Positions 8,017-15,519 of a stretch of 44,068 nucleotides of DNA are shown one piece after another. Source of the stretch: CAZJHM01 sp964545925 (GTDB lineage: Archaea; Iainarchaeota; Iainarchaeia; Iainarchaeales; CAZJHM01); contig CAZJHM010000002.1 of the NCBI GenBank assembly GCA_964545925.1, forward strand, positions 1 through 44,068, given 5' to 3'. Below the pieces are notes generated by a model that was given only the letters and a program-made list of their open reading frames with translations, was not told where the DNA came from and made no database searches. The translations under genes and the position numbers were made by a program. How positions within the stretch are numbered: the first letter of the stretch is position 1; every line of letters begins with the position of its first letter.

Positions 8017-9192
8017 TTAAAGAATTCTATATGCTTTAGCAATTAATTCTAAATCATTTGAAAAATTATTTATTTTTAAATAACCAATTATTTCTATTTT
8101 TTTTCCTTCTGAATTTAGTAGATTTATGTCTGGCTCAAAAACTAAAGCTTTGATTTTATCATTGTCTTGTTCCAAAGTCAAGATAGCAAATTTTTTATCC
8201 AAAGGTTTTGTTTCTCCACATTTTGTGCAAATTTCAGAATCTTTTTCTAATTTTCCAGAACATTTTTTACAAACAGAATATTTTTTCTCTTCTATTTCTG
8301 AAACTTCAGCTTGAACTAAAATAGTTGATTTTGTATCTGGAGATAATTCTGATATTTTCTTTTTTGGTAAATTCTGTGCCATTAAATCAAAAGACTGAGC
8401 ATCTATTTTTTCATTTATTTTATAAATTCTGGATTTATATCCTAAATGTAATTCCAAACCTTGCATTCCTTCTTTTGTATATCCACTTTCAATTGTAACA
8501 ACCGTGTCTTCTGGAAAAGAAAGAACTGTGTCTGCATTTTCAGTCCATGCTGTTGCCTTTAAAGTTCCTGTTGAATCCATAATCATAAAATTTACTAACT
8601 TTCCTTTTCTATTTTCTCTCATAAATTCTTTTGGTGGAAAAACTCTTTGGATTTTTACTTTTAGATTTACATCATACATTTCAGGTTTTAGTTCATCTAT
8701 TTTTGTATATTTTATTTCTTGTTTTGGTGCTCCGGATTTTTCTTCAAAAAAAGAATCAGAACCGAAATTCAAATATATTTTTCCATTAAATTCTTTTGGT
8801 TCCAAAGAATAAAAAACATATGTGGCTCCTCTTTGAAGTTTTTCAACTTTTTCTAAATCTTGTTGCCAAAAAGTTAAACGAGTTTCTCCTGAAGAATCTT
8901 GAATTACTAATGATTGCATTTTTCCATATCCTGTTCCTCTTCTAAAAGTTTTAAGAGGATATATTTGTGAAATTAATCCTAAAATATTTGCTTGTTTCCC
9001 AGGAACTAAATCTGAAATTAAACTAATATCTGTATTTATAGGTTTTAATTGCAATCCTTTTTCTTTTGCAATTAATCTAATTATATCATCATCACTAAGT
9101 AAACCAGAATATTTCTTTTTCTTTTCTTTTAATTCTTTTTCAAAATCTTTTTCTGAAATTAATTCTAGTATTTTATTTTTAATTTCTTGCAT
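8017..9192 (-). CDS. rpa: replication protein A, single-stranded DNA-binding protein
   Basis: 391 residues. The protein has at least two OB-fold domains with the archaeal RPA pattern (LVIQDSSGETRLTFWQQD near residue 90 and NFMIMDSTGTLKATAWTEN near 200). A C-terminal zinc ribbon has C-x2-C (CKKC) and C-x2-C (CTKC), followed by a third OB fold (ILTLEQDNDKIKALVFEPD). It protects single-stranded DNA in replication and repair and loads partners such as RadA, encoded next downstream. Its TATA box (9224-9215) lies 30 nt before the ATG, so the transcript should be leaderless. The promoter is back to back with that of SRP RNA. Confidence 0.9.
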   Translation of the reverse strand: MQEIKNKILELISEKDFEKELKEKKKKYSGLLSDDDIIRLIAKEKGLQLKPINTDISLISDLVPGKQANILGLISQIYPLKTFRRGTGYGKMQSLVIQDSSGETRLTFWQQDLEKVEKLQRGATYVFYSLEPKEFNGKIYLNFGSDSFFEEKSGAPKQEIKYTKIDELKPEMYDVNLKVKIQRVFPPKEFMRENRKGKLVNFMIMDSTGTLKATAWTENADTVLSFPEDTVVTIESGYTKEGMQGLELHLGYKSRIYKINEKIDAQSFDLMAQNLPKKKISELSPDTKSTILVQAEVSEIEEKKYSVCKKCSGKLEKDSEICTKCGETKPLDKKFAILTLEQDNDKIKALVFEPDINLLNSEGKKIEIIGYLKINNFSNDLELIAKAYRIL

Positions 9193-9214
9193 AATTTAAG
9201 ATTAGGAAAGAAAT

Positions 9215-9245
9215 GTTTTATAAGGAAACAGGTTGTTTTAAAATT
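9215..9245. promoter_or_regulatory. divergent promoters of RPA (-) and SRP RNA (+)
   Basis: CTTATAAAAC on the minus strand (9224-9215) sits about 30 nt before the RPA start. TTTTAAAATT on the plus strand (9236-9245) sits about 29 nt before the first base of the SRP RNA. The two TATA boxes are 11 nt apart and face away from each other, in contrast to the shared single boxes seen in other divergent pairs of this window. Confidence 0.5.
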
Positions 9246-9265
9246 CCTTTCTGCTTAAATTATAT

Positions 9266-9527
9266 TGGCTAGGTGGGGGGTTAGCAGTCCCTTGTACCGG
9301 AAATCTGCTTTGCCGGACTGAATGCTGGCGCAAGGGTATACAATCAGGGCAAAGCTCTTATCTGAGTGTTGACTTTCTGCTCTCTTAAACTCTTGCAAGG
9401 GATGAATCTGCCAGGGCCGGAAGGCAGCAACAGTGGTTTCTCGCAAGGGTGTTTTGGGAATCCAGAAACGAGCAAAGGTAAGAGAGTACTTTGTTTTGAT
9501 TCTATATTCGAACGTCAGCTGCCACTG
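9266..9527 (+). ncRNA. signal recognition particle RNA (archaeal 7S type)
   Basis: The 5' part GGCTAGGTGGGGGG, then CCCTTGTACCGGAAATC, matches the helix 2-3-4 region of archaeal SRP RNA. The SRP54-binding domain is visible near 9410-9437 as CCAGGGCCGGAAGGCAGCAA with its asymmetric loop. Parts of helix 5 can be paired (CTCTCTT with AAGAGAG; CTGGCG with CGTCAG). Helix 1, which joins the 5' and 3' ends in most archaea, is not evident, so the RNA may be reduced. It scaffolds SRP54 (encoded at 18792) to deliver nascent secretory proteins to FtsY. Ends are approximate. Confidence 0.92.
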
Positions 9528-9548
9528 ATTTTTTTAAGAAAAAAATCA
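9526..9548 (+). terminator. hairpin terminator of SRP RNA
   Basis: TGATTTTTTT-AAG-AAAAAAATCA is a perfect 10-bp inverted repeat directly after the last paired part of the SRP RNA. The T-rich arm supplies the U tract. Confidence 0.6.
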
Positions 9549-9834
9549 AGTAAAAAACTAACACCATGAGGTTCTGCAAACCTCAACCTGAAATTTTTTG
9601 AATAGTATAGAAGCTAAAAATTTTAAAGTGAATTTTCAAAGGAAAATATCAAAAAGAAAAAAACAAAGGAAAAAGCAGAAATTAGAAAAAGTTGGCTTCA
9701 AGGAAGGCAGAAAAAATTTTTTCAGGAACATTTTTTTATCTGAAAATAAGAAAGTCATATTGAGAAGAAAAAAGAAAATCTTGGTAAAAACACCAAACAA
9801 AAATATTTTTAAACTAGAAAAACCTTAAATTTAC
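9549..9834 (+). other. A-rich stretch after SRP RNA, no secure gene
   Basis: This segment is strongly purine-rich on the plus strand. It contains a 7-bp hairpin TGAGGTT-CTGCA-AACCTCA (9567-9585). A 76-codon frame (9598-9828, TTG start) encodes an almost pure Lys/Arg/Asn/Phe peptide, but it has no ribosome-binding site, no ATG and no recognisable family, so it is not called as a gene. An unrecognised small RNA around the hairpin is possible. Confidence 0.4.
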
Positions 9835-9844
9835 AGGTGATTGC

Positions 9845-10240
9845 GTGCGCAGAATGGTAAAAAGAAATGAATTTCCCAAAGCAAAAAGTTTTGTGGATAA
9901 TCCTCTGCAATTAGAAAAATTCAGTCTAAGAAGACTTTTAGCAGCATTTGTGCTTTTCGGAGCACTTTTGATGTTCTTTGCTTCAATCTCACAGTTTTAC
10001 AGTGCTGTGGACATTGCTGCAAAATGCAAGACAGGAGCATTGCAACCTGAACTCTGTGTTGATTTAGCATATAAAATATCGGGCACAGGAGTTTTAGTTG
10101 GAGAAGGAGATATAACAAACAGACAACTAATGCTTGAATTCATAGCAGTGCCTGTTGCAAAATTCTTCTTTTGGGGAGCAATCTTAATCTTTGCTTGGTT
10201 TTTCTATAAAGCAGACAAAATAAGACTTCCTTTAATATAA
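9845..10240 (+). CDS. small membrane protein, two predicted helices
   Basis: 131 residues from the GTG at 9845, preceded by AGGTGA (9835-9840); an ATG three codons later is the alternative start. Residues about 30-50 (AAFVLFGALLMFFASIS) and 106-124 (FFFWGAILIFAWFF) form two membrane helices. The loop between them has two Cys (CKTGALQPELC) that could form a disulfide outside. The N terminus is basic and cytoplasmic. I do not recognise the family. It converges with dnaG, whose stop is only 5 nt away. Confidence 0.65.
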   Translation: MRRMVKRNEFPKAKSFVDNPLQLEKFSLRRLLAAFVLFGALLMFFASISQFYSAVDIAAKCKTGALQPELCVDLAYKISGTGVLVGEGDITNRQLMLEFIAVPVAKFFFWGAILIFAWFFYKADKIRLPLI

Positions 10241-10245
10241 AAAAA

Positions 10246-11475
10246 TTAAGTGCGCTGGTATCCAGCGCTTATTATCTTTATTCCTTTTGTTTCCTTTGCT
10301 GTGCTTTTCAATCCAACAATTGTTTTTATTCCTGATTTCTCAGCTTCTTCAACAATTCTTGAAGTTATTATTCCATCCATTAACAAAGTTTCTGCTTTTA
10401 TTTCAGACATTTTCTTAACTGCATCTCGCAAGGCTGTTTCTTCAATCTTGTTTCCTGAGGAATCCAAAAAAATAGCTTTGAAACTTCCTTCTATTTTTTT
10501 AAGTTCTCTTAAAAGAGGATTATCTGAAACAGGAGTTCTTTCCTCATATCTTCTTGTTGGTTTTTCTTCATATCTTCTCGGGGTATAAGTTCTCGGAGCA
10601 AGTCCTTCATTATAATTTCTACCATTTGGTTCTCTTCTGATAGAACTTCTTTCTCTTTTATCTTTGAAAAATTCAGAACTTGGAATTTTCTTCTTCAATA
10701 TTCCTATAAGAGTTTTTCCAGGGAGTTCTTCAACTTCTGTTCCTTCTGGGGCAACTGCAATATAATCAACTCCCAACATACTATAAACTTTTTTTGCAAT
10801 TAATTGTCCTCCTCTATCTCCATCAACCAAAAGAGTAAGGATTTTGCCTTTTACAAAATCTTTCATTCCATATGGAACATTACTTCCATTCAAAGCAATT
10901 GCATTGTTTATTCCATATTTCAAAAGATTCATTACATCTGCTCTTCCTTCAACAATTATTATCTCTTTACTTTTTTCAACATCTGGGCCTGCTTCTAAAC
11001 CATTTATTTTAACCAAATTCTTAGTTCTAACTTCTTTTCTTATTTTATTTTCTAATTCGCTTTGGTCAACAGAATCTTTAGATAATCTTTCAAGCAATTG
11101 TTTTGCTCTTTCTTCAATTGCTTGTCTTTTGTCTTTTCTGTTATCAACAATTCCTGAAATTTTAAAATATGCTTTTCCTGGCCCTATTTTATCAACTGAT
11201 TCAATTGTTGCTGCAATTAAACTTGTTTGAACTTTGTCCAAAGAACTTGGTAACATTAAAGTTCCAATTGTTTTTCCCATTTTAACTTCAATTTCAACTT
11301 CTATTCTTCCAATTTTTCCTGATTGCTGTAATTCTTTGAAATCCATATCTTCTCCAAGCAATCCTTCTGATTGTCCAAAGACAGCTCCGATTACATCTGG
11401 TTTTTCAACAACACAATCAACTTCAAATTCACCCTTTATTATATATTTTGGGCTCCCTATATACACTTTTGCCAT
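10246..11475 (-). CDS. dnaG: archaeal DnaG-like primase / exosome subunit
   Basis: 409 residues. The N-terminal archaeal DnaG domain (YIIKGEFEVDCVVEKPDVIGAVFGQSEGLLG) is followed by a Toprim domain with the glutamate motif IIIVEGRADV (about residue 174) and the metal-binding DGDRGG (about 217). A linker rich in Arg and Glu (about 280-310) leads to a C-terminal helical domain. In archaea this protein can prime DNA in vitro and is a stable subunit of the RNA exosome. It lacks the bacterial zinc-binding domain, as is normal for archaeal DnaG. The start follows GGTGAT. It lies 21 nt after the DUF167 gene and is probably in one operon with it. Confidence 0.93.
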   Translation of the reverse strand: MAKVYIGSPKYIIKGEFEVDCVVEKPDVIGAVFGQSEGLLGEDMDFKELQQSGKIGRIEVEIEVKMGKTIGTLMLPSSLDKVQTSLIAATIESVDKIGPGKAYFKISGIVDNRKDKRQAIEERAKQLLERLSKDSVDQSELENKIRKEVRTKNLVKINGLEAGPDVEKSKEIIIVEGRADVMNLLKYGINNAIALNGSNVPYGMKDFVKGKILTLLVDGDRGGQLIAKKVYSMLGVDYIAVAPEGTEVEELPGKTLIGILKKKIPSSEFFKDKRERSSIRREPNGRNYNEGLAPRTYTPRRYEEKPTRRYEERTPVSDNPLLRELKKIEGSFKAIFLDSSGNKIEETALRDAVKKMSEIKAETLLMDGIITSRIVEEAEKSGIKTIVGLKSTAKETKGIKIISAGYQRT

Positions 11476-11496
11476 TTTATCACCTATTTTGTAAAA

Positions 11497-11754
11497 TTAG
11501 TTGGTTAGTTTTTCTAGCACTATTTTTTCTGGCTCGTCAATTCTAAGAAGTTTATGCTTACTTGTTTTGCCTTTTACTATTTCAATTTCTGTTTTTAATA
11601 ATTTTTTAAGCTCTTTCAAAAGCTCATTATTTGCAGAAAAGTTTTCTGCTTTTGATTTAACGTAAATTTTCAACTCCTTGTTCCAATTGAAAGATTCAAT
11701 TTTGAATTCTTTTGCATTTGGAACTATACAAACCTTTATGTAAGTGCTGGACAT
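11497..11754 (-). CDS. DUF167 (YggU/UPF0235) family protein
   Basis: 85 residues. It has the family pattern of N-terminal strands (YIKVCIVPNAKEFKIES), a Lys-rich strand with KIYVKSKAENFSANNELLKELKK, and the hallmark KGKTSKHKLLRI. The biochemical role of DUF167 is not established. It is the first gene before dnaG, 21 nt upstream. A TATA-like box and a 19-bp palindrome precede it. Confidence 0.85.
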   Translation of the reverse strand: MSSTYIKVCIVPNAKEFKIESFNWNKELKIYVKSKAENFSANNELLKELKKLLKTEIEIVKGKTSKHKLLRIDEPEKIVLEKLTN

Positions 11755-11763
11755 TTAACCAAC

Positions 11764-11812
11764 TATTGTTAATATAACAATAAATAATCTCCTCTAAGTA
11801 AGATTTTTAAAC
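11764..11812 (-). promoter_or_regulatory. promoter with palindrome before DUF167-dnaG
   Basis: On the minus strand GTTTAAAAA (11812-11804) is a TATA-like box. TATTGTTA-ATA-TAACAATA (11764-11782) is a perfect 8-bp inverted repeat near the predicted transcript start and only 10 nt before the ATG. It could be an operator for a dimeric repressor or a leader hairpin. Confidence 0.4.
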
Positions 11813-11834
11813 TCGCCTTTTTCCTAAAAAAAGA

Positions 11835-12083
11835 CTAAAATTTGCCATATCTCTCTTGTAATCTTCTTTTCATTTCTTCTAAACTTGTCGGGTTATCTTC
11901 TTCTAATTCTTTTTTCTTTGCCTTTTTCTTTAATTCAACCAATCTTTTCTTTTCTCCTTCTTCTATTATTCTTCTCATTCTAGCCTGCTCTTTTGCAGTT
12001 CTTTGAGCAAGCAGTTCTTCAGAATTAGGATTGACTAATCTTCTAAAACCACTCCCTATTTTTCTTAATACTCTCTTAGGCAT
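11835..12083 (-). CDS. small basic helical protein, unknown
   Basis: 82 residues starting MPKRVLRKIGSGFRRLV. It is almost wholly charged and helical (runs of Glu, Lys, Arg) and ends in RRLQERYGKF. No membrane segment, no cysteine and no family that I recognise. The composition suggests a nucleic-acid- or ribosome-associated protein, but that is only a guess. It lies between DUF167 and a divergent tRNA-Val and ends 80 nt before the DUF167 start, with a promoter in that space. Confidence 0.6.
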   Translation of the reverse strand: MPKRVLRKIGSGFRRLVNPNSEELLAQRTAKEQARMRRIIEEGEKKRLVELKKKAKKKELEEDNPTSLEEMKRRLQERYGKF

Positions 12084-12151
12084 AAAAAACTAAGAAGCAA
12101 AAGAAATTAAATACCTCTTATTTTTAATTCTTTTTAATCATTTTTCTATAC

Positions 12152-12224
12152 GGGCCTGTGGTCTAGTGGTTATGACGTCACCCTTACAAGGTGAAGATCG
12201 GCAGTCCGATTCTGCCCAGGCCCA
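12152..12224 (+). tRNA. tRNA-Val (UAC)
   Basis: Acceptor GGGCCTG pairs perfectly with CAGGCCC. The anticodon stem CACCC/AAGGTG region closes a loop with anticodon TAC. The T loop is TCCGATT, with C at position 55 in place of U, as in tRNA-Phe of this window. The discriminator is A. A TATA-like TTTTTAATC lies about 21 nt upstream. A small reading frame starts 1 nt after the mature 3' end. Confidence 0.95.
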
Positions 12225-12225
12225 T

Positions 12226-12366
12226 ATGCATATACCAATCTCAGAAATAATAGCAAGGCTCAAAGAATTAGCCACACAGGAAGAGTCTGTTCATTCAAGA
12301 GTTCTTTTGCAAACTGCAATACATTCTTTGGAAGAATATCAGAAGAAAAATTCACAATTAATCTAA
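12226..12366 (+). CDS. 46-residue protein directly behind tRNA-Val
   Basis: The ATG at 12226 is one base past the tRNA discriminator. The peptide starts MHIPISEIIARLKELA and is predicted to be helical and soluble; no family is recognised. There is no room for a ribosome-binding site, so if it is expressed, cutting of the tRNA 3' end would release an essentially leaderless mRNA beginning UAUG. The reading frame also runs through the tRNA, but nothing supports an earlier start. It precedes hjc by 33 nt, which has its own TATA box. Confidence 0.45.
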   Translation: MHIPISEIIARLKELATQEESVHSRVLLQTAIHSLEEYQKKNSQLI

Positions 12367-12399
12367 AAGATTTATAAATTCTAATGATATACTTTTCCT

Positions 12400-12771
12400 A
12401 TGAACTATAGAAAAGGAGCAAATGCTGAAAGAGAATTACTCCACAAACTCTTTGAAAAAAATTATGCAGTGTTTAGAATTGCTGGTTCTGGTTCAACATC
12501 TCTTCCAGCAGTGGATTTATTAGCAGTTAAAAAAGGAAAAGGATATCTTATTGAATGCAAAGCATGGGCTGGGAAAAGATTGTCTATAAAAAATTCCCAA
12601 ATTCAAGAATTACAAACATTACAACAAAGAACAGATTTTGAGATAATAATTGCTTGGAAAGCAGATTATAAAGGTTGGTTTTTCTTTCATATAGATGATA
12701 TGACACAAACAGAAACAAATTTCAATATTTCTTTGGACAAGGCAAAAACCTCATCCTTTTCTTTATTATAA
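12400..12771 (+). CDS. hjc: Holliday junction resolvase Hjc
   Basis: 123 residues, the typical Hjc length. It cuts four-way DNA junctions during recombination. The restriction-endonuclease-like active site is complete: the N-terminal basic strand and Glu in KGANAERELLHKL (residues 5-17), Asp in AVDLLAV, and E-x-K in YLIECKAW. A TATA-like TTTATAAATT (12370-12379) lies 26 nt upstream and there is no Shine-Dalgarno, so the mRNA is probably leaderless. The stop comes 1 nt before a gap of unknown bases. Confidence 0.93.
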   Translation: MNYRKGANAERELLHKLFEKNYAVFRIAGSGSTSLPAVDLLAVKKGKGYLIECKAWAGKRLSIKNSQIQELQTLQQRTDFEIIIAWKADYKGWFFFHIDDMTQTETNFNISLDKAKTSSFSLL

Positions 12772-12772
12772 T

Positions 12773-12872
12773 NNNNNNNNNNNNNNNNNNNNNNNNNNNN
12801 NNNNNNNNNNNNNNNNNNNNNNNNNNNNNNNNNNNNNNNNNNNNNNNNNNNNNNNNNNNNNNNNNNNNNNNN
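12773..12872. other. assembly gap (100 N), true missing sequence
   Basis: Exactly 100 N, a scaffolding placeholder of unknown real length. Unlike the two other gaps in the window, the bases on its two sides are not duplicates of each other, so sequence is really missing here. Confidence 0.95.
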
Positions 12873-12942
12873 AAAAAGAAAACCAAAAAAGAATTTAACA
12901 GAGAAAACAAAAACTTAAAAACAAGTTAAAGAATAGTTATCT

Positions 12943-13560
12943 ATGGCAGATAAAAGAATTTTTCTAATAGCAGCAGTTTTAGTTTTCCTTTTGTTTCTAC
13001 TCTATTTGTTTTTTTTCAATTATGGTTTAATTATACAAACAGAAGCAACACCAGAACCAACAGCATTTATAGTAAATACTTCTTTTCATAGAATAGAAGA
13101 AATTCAAATTTTTATTAATAATAATTTAGTAATGAGTGATTTTTCATTAGAACCAGGACAAAGAAAAGAAATTCCTTTGATAATTGGAAAAAACACAATA
13201 TTAGCAAAAGCAAAAAATCATCTTTCAGCAGAAGAAATAATATTTAAACAAGAAAAAACACCAGACTTATCTTATTTGTTTGAAATTCCAGAACTTATAA
13301 GAAAAGATGAAAATTTCAAAATTTCAGTTCTTTTGTGCAATAAAACCAACATTGAAAAACAAGTAGAAATAGAAGTTCTTTTTGATACAAATAAAATACA
13401 AAATTCATTTGAAAAAATAAATATTCAAATTTCAGGAAATAACTGCTCCGAGCAAGAGTTTGAATTCATACCAATAACAGAAGGAAAGTTAAAAATATAC
13501 TTTATTTTAAGTCTTGGAGAATACACTGAAACAATTATTAAGGAGATTGAGGTTATTTAA
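12943..13560 (+). CDS. membrane-anchored extracytoplasmic beta protein, unknown
   Basis: 205 residues. The N terminus is an uncleaved-looking anchor (basic MADKR, then hydrophobic to about residue 26). The rest has alternating beta strands typical of Ig-like or CARDB-like surface domains, for example IEEIQIFINNNLVMSDFSLE and a second domain from about 110. A TATA-like CTTAAAAAC lies about 29 nt before the ATG. The next gene starts 2 nt after its stop, so the two form a unit. Likely a cell-envelope protein; substrate unknown. Confidence 0.65.
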   Translation: MADKRIFLIAAVLVFLLFLLYLFFFNYGLIIQTEATPEPTAFIVNTSFHRIEEIQIFINNNLVMSDFSLEPGQRKEIPLIIGKNTILAKAKNHLSAEEIIFKQEKTPDLSYLFEIPELIRKDENFKISVLLCNKTNIEKQVEIEVLFDTNKIQNSFEKINIQISGNNCSEQEFEFIPITEGKLKIYFILSLGEYTETIIKEIEVI

Positions 13561-13562
13561 TT

Positions 13563-14483
13563 ATGAATCCTCTTCTTGAAAAATTGAAAAAATCTGCTCA
13601 GAAGGAAGAAAAAAATAAAGAACTCCTTCAATCAAAAACAGAGGAGAAAATAGAAGAAAAATTGCAGAAAATGGTAGAAGAAAAAACAAAAGAAATGAAT
13701 CCTTCTTTATTTAAAAAAGAGAAATTAGAAAATTCTTTTTCAGAAAAAAAAATTGAAGAAAAAAGGAAACCTTTTCTTTTTGCAAGAAAGCAAAAACCAG
13801 AACAAACAGCAAAAGAAAAACCAGTAGTATGTGAAACAAATCCAAAAAAATCAATTATTTCTTTAGTTCAGCAAATGGTAAAAGACGGAATGTCAGAACA
13901 TGAAATACTTTCATCTTTGAAAGAAATGGGAGTTGAAGAACAACAAGCAAAAAGATTAGTTCTTTTAGGTTATTCAGACACATTTAATATAATTAAAAAA
14001 GAAATAGACGATGAAATGGATAAAATAGTTAGTGCAGAAAAAGAAAAAGTTTTAGAAGACATACAAAAAAGAATACAACAAATGGAAAATCAATCAAAAG
14101 CAAAAATGGAATCAGAATTTGATGCAAAAAAGAAAAATTTAACACAAGACATTGAAAGAAAATTTGGTAATCTTGAGCAGAAAATAGAATCAAATTTCTC
14201 GGTTTTTCTTGAAGATTTAAAAACAACAAAAGGAGAAATGGTTGATGTAAAAATAAACCAAAGAAAAATAGATAGAAATTTGCAGGAACTTCAAGCAATA
14301 GGAATTGGAAAAAGAAATAAAATATTAGCATATTTTCTTGTTTTTATGGGGGTTTTATTTTCAGTTGTTTCTTCTTATTTAGGATTCTCTTTTTTGACAA
14401 CATTTTCAATTGAAGTTTTAGTCGTAGTTATTGCAACTGCTCTTTTAGGAATAACTTTTTTGTTTATCTCAACTATGGTTTAA
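13563..14483 (+). CDS. coiled-coil membrane protein, unknown
   Basis: 306 residues. The first 100 are Lys/Glu-rich and probably disordered. Residues about 95-140 contain a small helical module (SIISLVQQMVKDGMSEHEI...EQQAKRLVLLGY), similar to short helical binding motifs. A long coiled coil follows to about 245. Two membrane helices end the protein (about 255-278 and 282-304). It may pair with the preceding surface protein, from which it is separated by 2 nt; a tethering role is inference. Confidence 0.65.
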   Translation: MNPLLEKLKKSAQKEEKNKELLQSKTEEKIEEKLQKMVEEKTKEMNPSLFKKEKLENSFSEKKIEEKRKPFLFARKQKPEQTAKEKPVVCETNPKKSIISLVQQMVKDGMSEHEILSSLKEMGVEEQQAKRLVLLGYSDTFNIIKKEIDDEMDKIVSAEKEKVLEDIQKRIQQMENQSKAKMESEFDAKKKNLTQDIERKFGNLEQKIESNFSVFLEDLKTTKGEMVDVKINQRKIDRNLQELQAIGIGKRNKILAYFLVFMGVLFSVVSSYLGFSFLTTFSIEVLVVVIATALLGITFLFISTMV

Positions 14484-14559
14484 ATTATACTTTTCTTTAC
14501 AAAAACCAAGCTTTAAACAACCTTTAAAAACCTTATGAACCAAAATTCTTTTACTTTTT

Positions 14560-14600
14560 AATGCTCGCAAAAAGCTTGAGCATTTAAACTCCGGGAGGAG
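14560..14600 (+). promoter_or_regulatory. structured leader of the S19e-to-FtsY ribosomal/SRP operon
   Basis: AATGCTC and GAGCATT form a 7-bp stem with an 11-nt loop (14560-14584). Directly after it CTCC-GGGA-GGAG (14589-14600) is a 4-bp hairpin with a GNRA-type loop that would hide part of the Shine-Dalgarno GGGAGG before the ATG at 14607. Such a leader could allow translational feedback on the operon. No ligand is known; this is a prediction. Confidence 0.4.
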
Positions 14601-14606
14601 ACACAA

Positions 14607-15044
14607 ATGAGTATATATGAAGTGGACAAAAATACATTAATTTCTGCAATAGCAGAAGAATTGAAAAAAAACAAATTCCCACAGCCTGACTGGACTTTGT
14701 TTGCAAAGACAGGAATGCATAGGGAAAAAGCACCAGAAAATCCTGATTGGTGGTTTATGAGAGCAGGTTCAATCCTCTACCAACTCCATAAAAGAGGAGC
14801 AACAGGAACAGAAAGATTCCGTACTTATTACGGAGGAAAGAAAAACAGAGGAGCAAAACCAAACAAGTTCTTTAAATCCTCTGGAAAAATAATAAGAAAT
14901 GTTTTCCAAAATTTAGAACAACAAGGATTTGTTGAAAAATCCCCAAAAGGAAGAAAATTAACAAGAGAAGGTTCAAAATACATAAATGCAATTTCTTCCA
15001 AAATACAAGGTGAAAAGATTGGAGGAAAAACAAAACAAGAATGA
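14607..15044 (+). CDS. rps19e: ribosomal protein S19e
   Basis: 145 residues, normal for archaeal S19e, a small-subunit head protein without a bacterial counterpart. Family features include the Trp-rich DWTLFAKTGMHREKAP, WWFMRAGSILYQLHKRGATG, and the winged-helix RGAKPNKFFKSSGKIIRNVFQNLEQQGFV split across residues 87-115. The start is fixed by GGAGG 8 nt before the ATG. It opens the conserved archaeal run S19e, PDCD5-like, L39e, L31e, aIF6, L18a, prefoldin alpha, FtsY. Confidence 0.96.
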   Translation: MSIYEVDKNTLISAIAEELKKNKFPQPDWTLFAKTGMHREKAPENPDWWFMRAGSILYQLHKRGATGTERFRTYYGGKKNRGAKPNKFFKSSGKIIRNVFQNLEQQGFVEKSPKGRKLTREGSKYINAISSKIQGEKIGGKTKQE

Positions 15045-15048
15045 GAAT

Positions 15049-15264
15049 ATGGAACAAGCAGTAATGTCTCTTTTAAGCTCTGATTCAAGAGCAAGAATGA
15101 GCAATATTCGCTTGGCAAACCCTCAGCAATATGCAGAGACAATCCAACAAATTCTCACATTATATAATAGAGGATATATACAACCTCCTCTTGCAGAGCA
15201 AGAGCTTGTAGCAATTCTAAAACAATTAAATAATAAAAGAGAGATAAATATTAGGAGAAGGTGA
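15049..15264 (+). CDS. PDCD5-like DNA-binding protein
   Basis: 71 residues from the ATG at 15049, 4 nt after the S19e stop. It has the PDCD5/TFAR19 core: SSDSRARMSNIRLANP, then a helix with QQILTLYNRGYI and ELVAILKQL, and a basic end REINIRRR. Archaeal members are about 110 residues; this one lacks most of the basic Gln-rich N-terminal helix. An in-frame ATG at 14986 would add 21 residues inside the S19e gene but has weaker support. Its place between S19e and L39e is the conserved archaeal position. Confidence 0.8.
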   Translation: MEQAVMSLLSSDSRARMSNIRLANPQQYAETIQQILTLYNRGYIQPPLAEQELVAILKQLNNKREINIRRR

Positions 15265-15268
15265 AAAA

Positions 15269-15517
15269 ATGACATCAAAGAAAAGTCAAGAGAAAAAAGA
15301 CTTTATAATTTCTGAAAGAAAGAAAATACGCCCTGGGCTTTCAGGTGCTCCTGTTTGGGCAATGCAAAAATCCGGAAAAAGAATCTGGAGTTCAAAAGCA
15401 AAAAGAAATTGGAAAAATGTAGATATGGGAGAAGCACTAAGAAAGAAGAATCTTGCAAAGCAAAGAGCAGGAGAAAAAAACAGAGGAAAAATGAAAAAAA
15501 GAAAGAAAGGTGATTAA
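15269..15517 (+). CDS. rpl39e: ribosomal protein L39e, extended
   Basis: 82 residues, against about 51 in most archaea. The core GAPVWAMQKSGKRIWSSKAK followed by RNWKNVDM matches L39e (PAWVxxKTxRKxxxNPKRRxWRR). Both ends are longer: a Lys-rich N-terminal 25 residues and a basic C-terminal tail ending KKRKKGD. L39e lines the peptide exit tunnel of the large subunit. The start follows AGGTGA. It sits 4 nt after the PDCD5-like gene and 2 nt before L31e. Confidence 0.85.
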   Translation: MTSKKSQEKKDFIISERKKIRPGLSGAPVWAMQKSGKRIWSSKAKRNWKNVDMGEALRKKNLAKQRAGEKNRGKMKKRKKGD

Positions 15518-15519
15518 GA

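Noticed and set aside
9560..9595. A C/D box small RNA around the 9567-9585 hairpin
   Set aside because: An ATGAGG and a CTGA are present, but no proper C box (RUGAUGA) and no paired C'/D' boxes.
9598..9828. A 76-codon Lys/Arg-rich reading frame after SRP RNA
   Set aside because: TTG start, no ribosome-binding site, low-complexity composition as expected by chance in a purine-rich spacer, no family match.
12718..12900. A third false gap at 12773
   Set aside because: The flanks are not duplicates of each other, so bases are really missing there.
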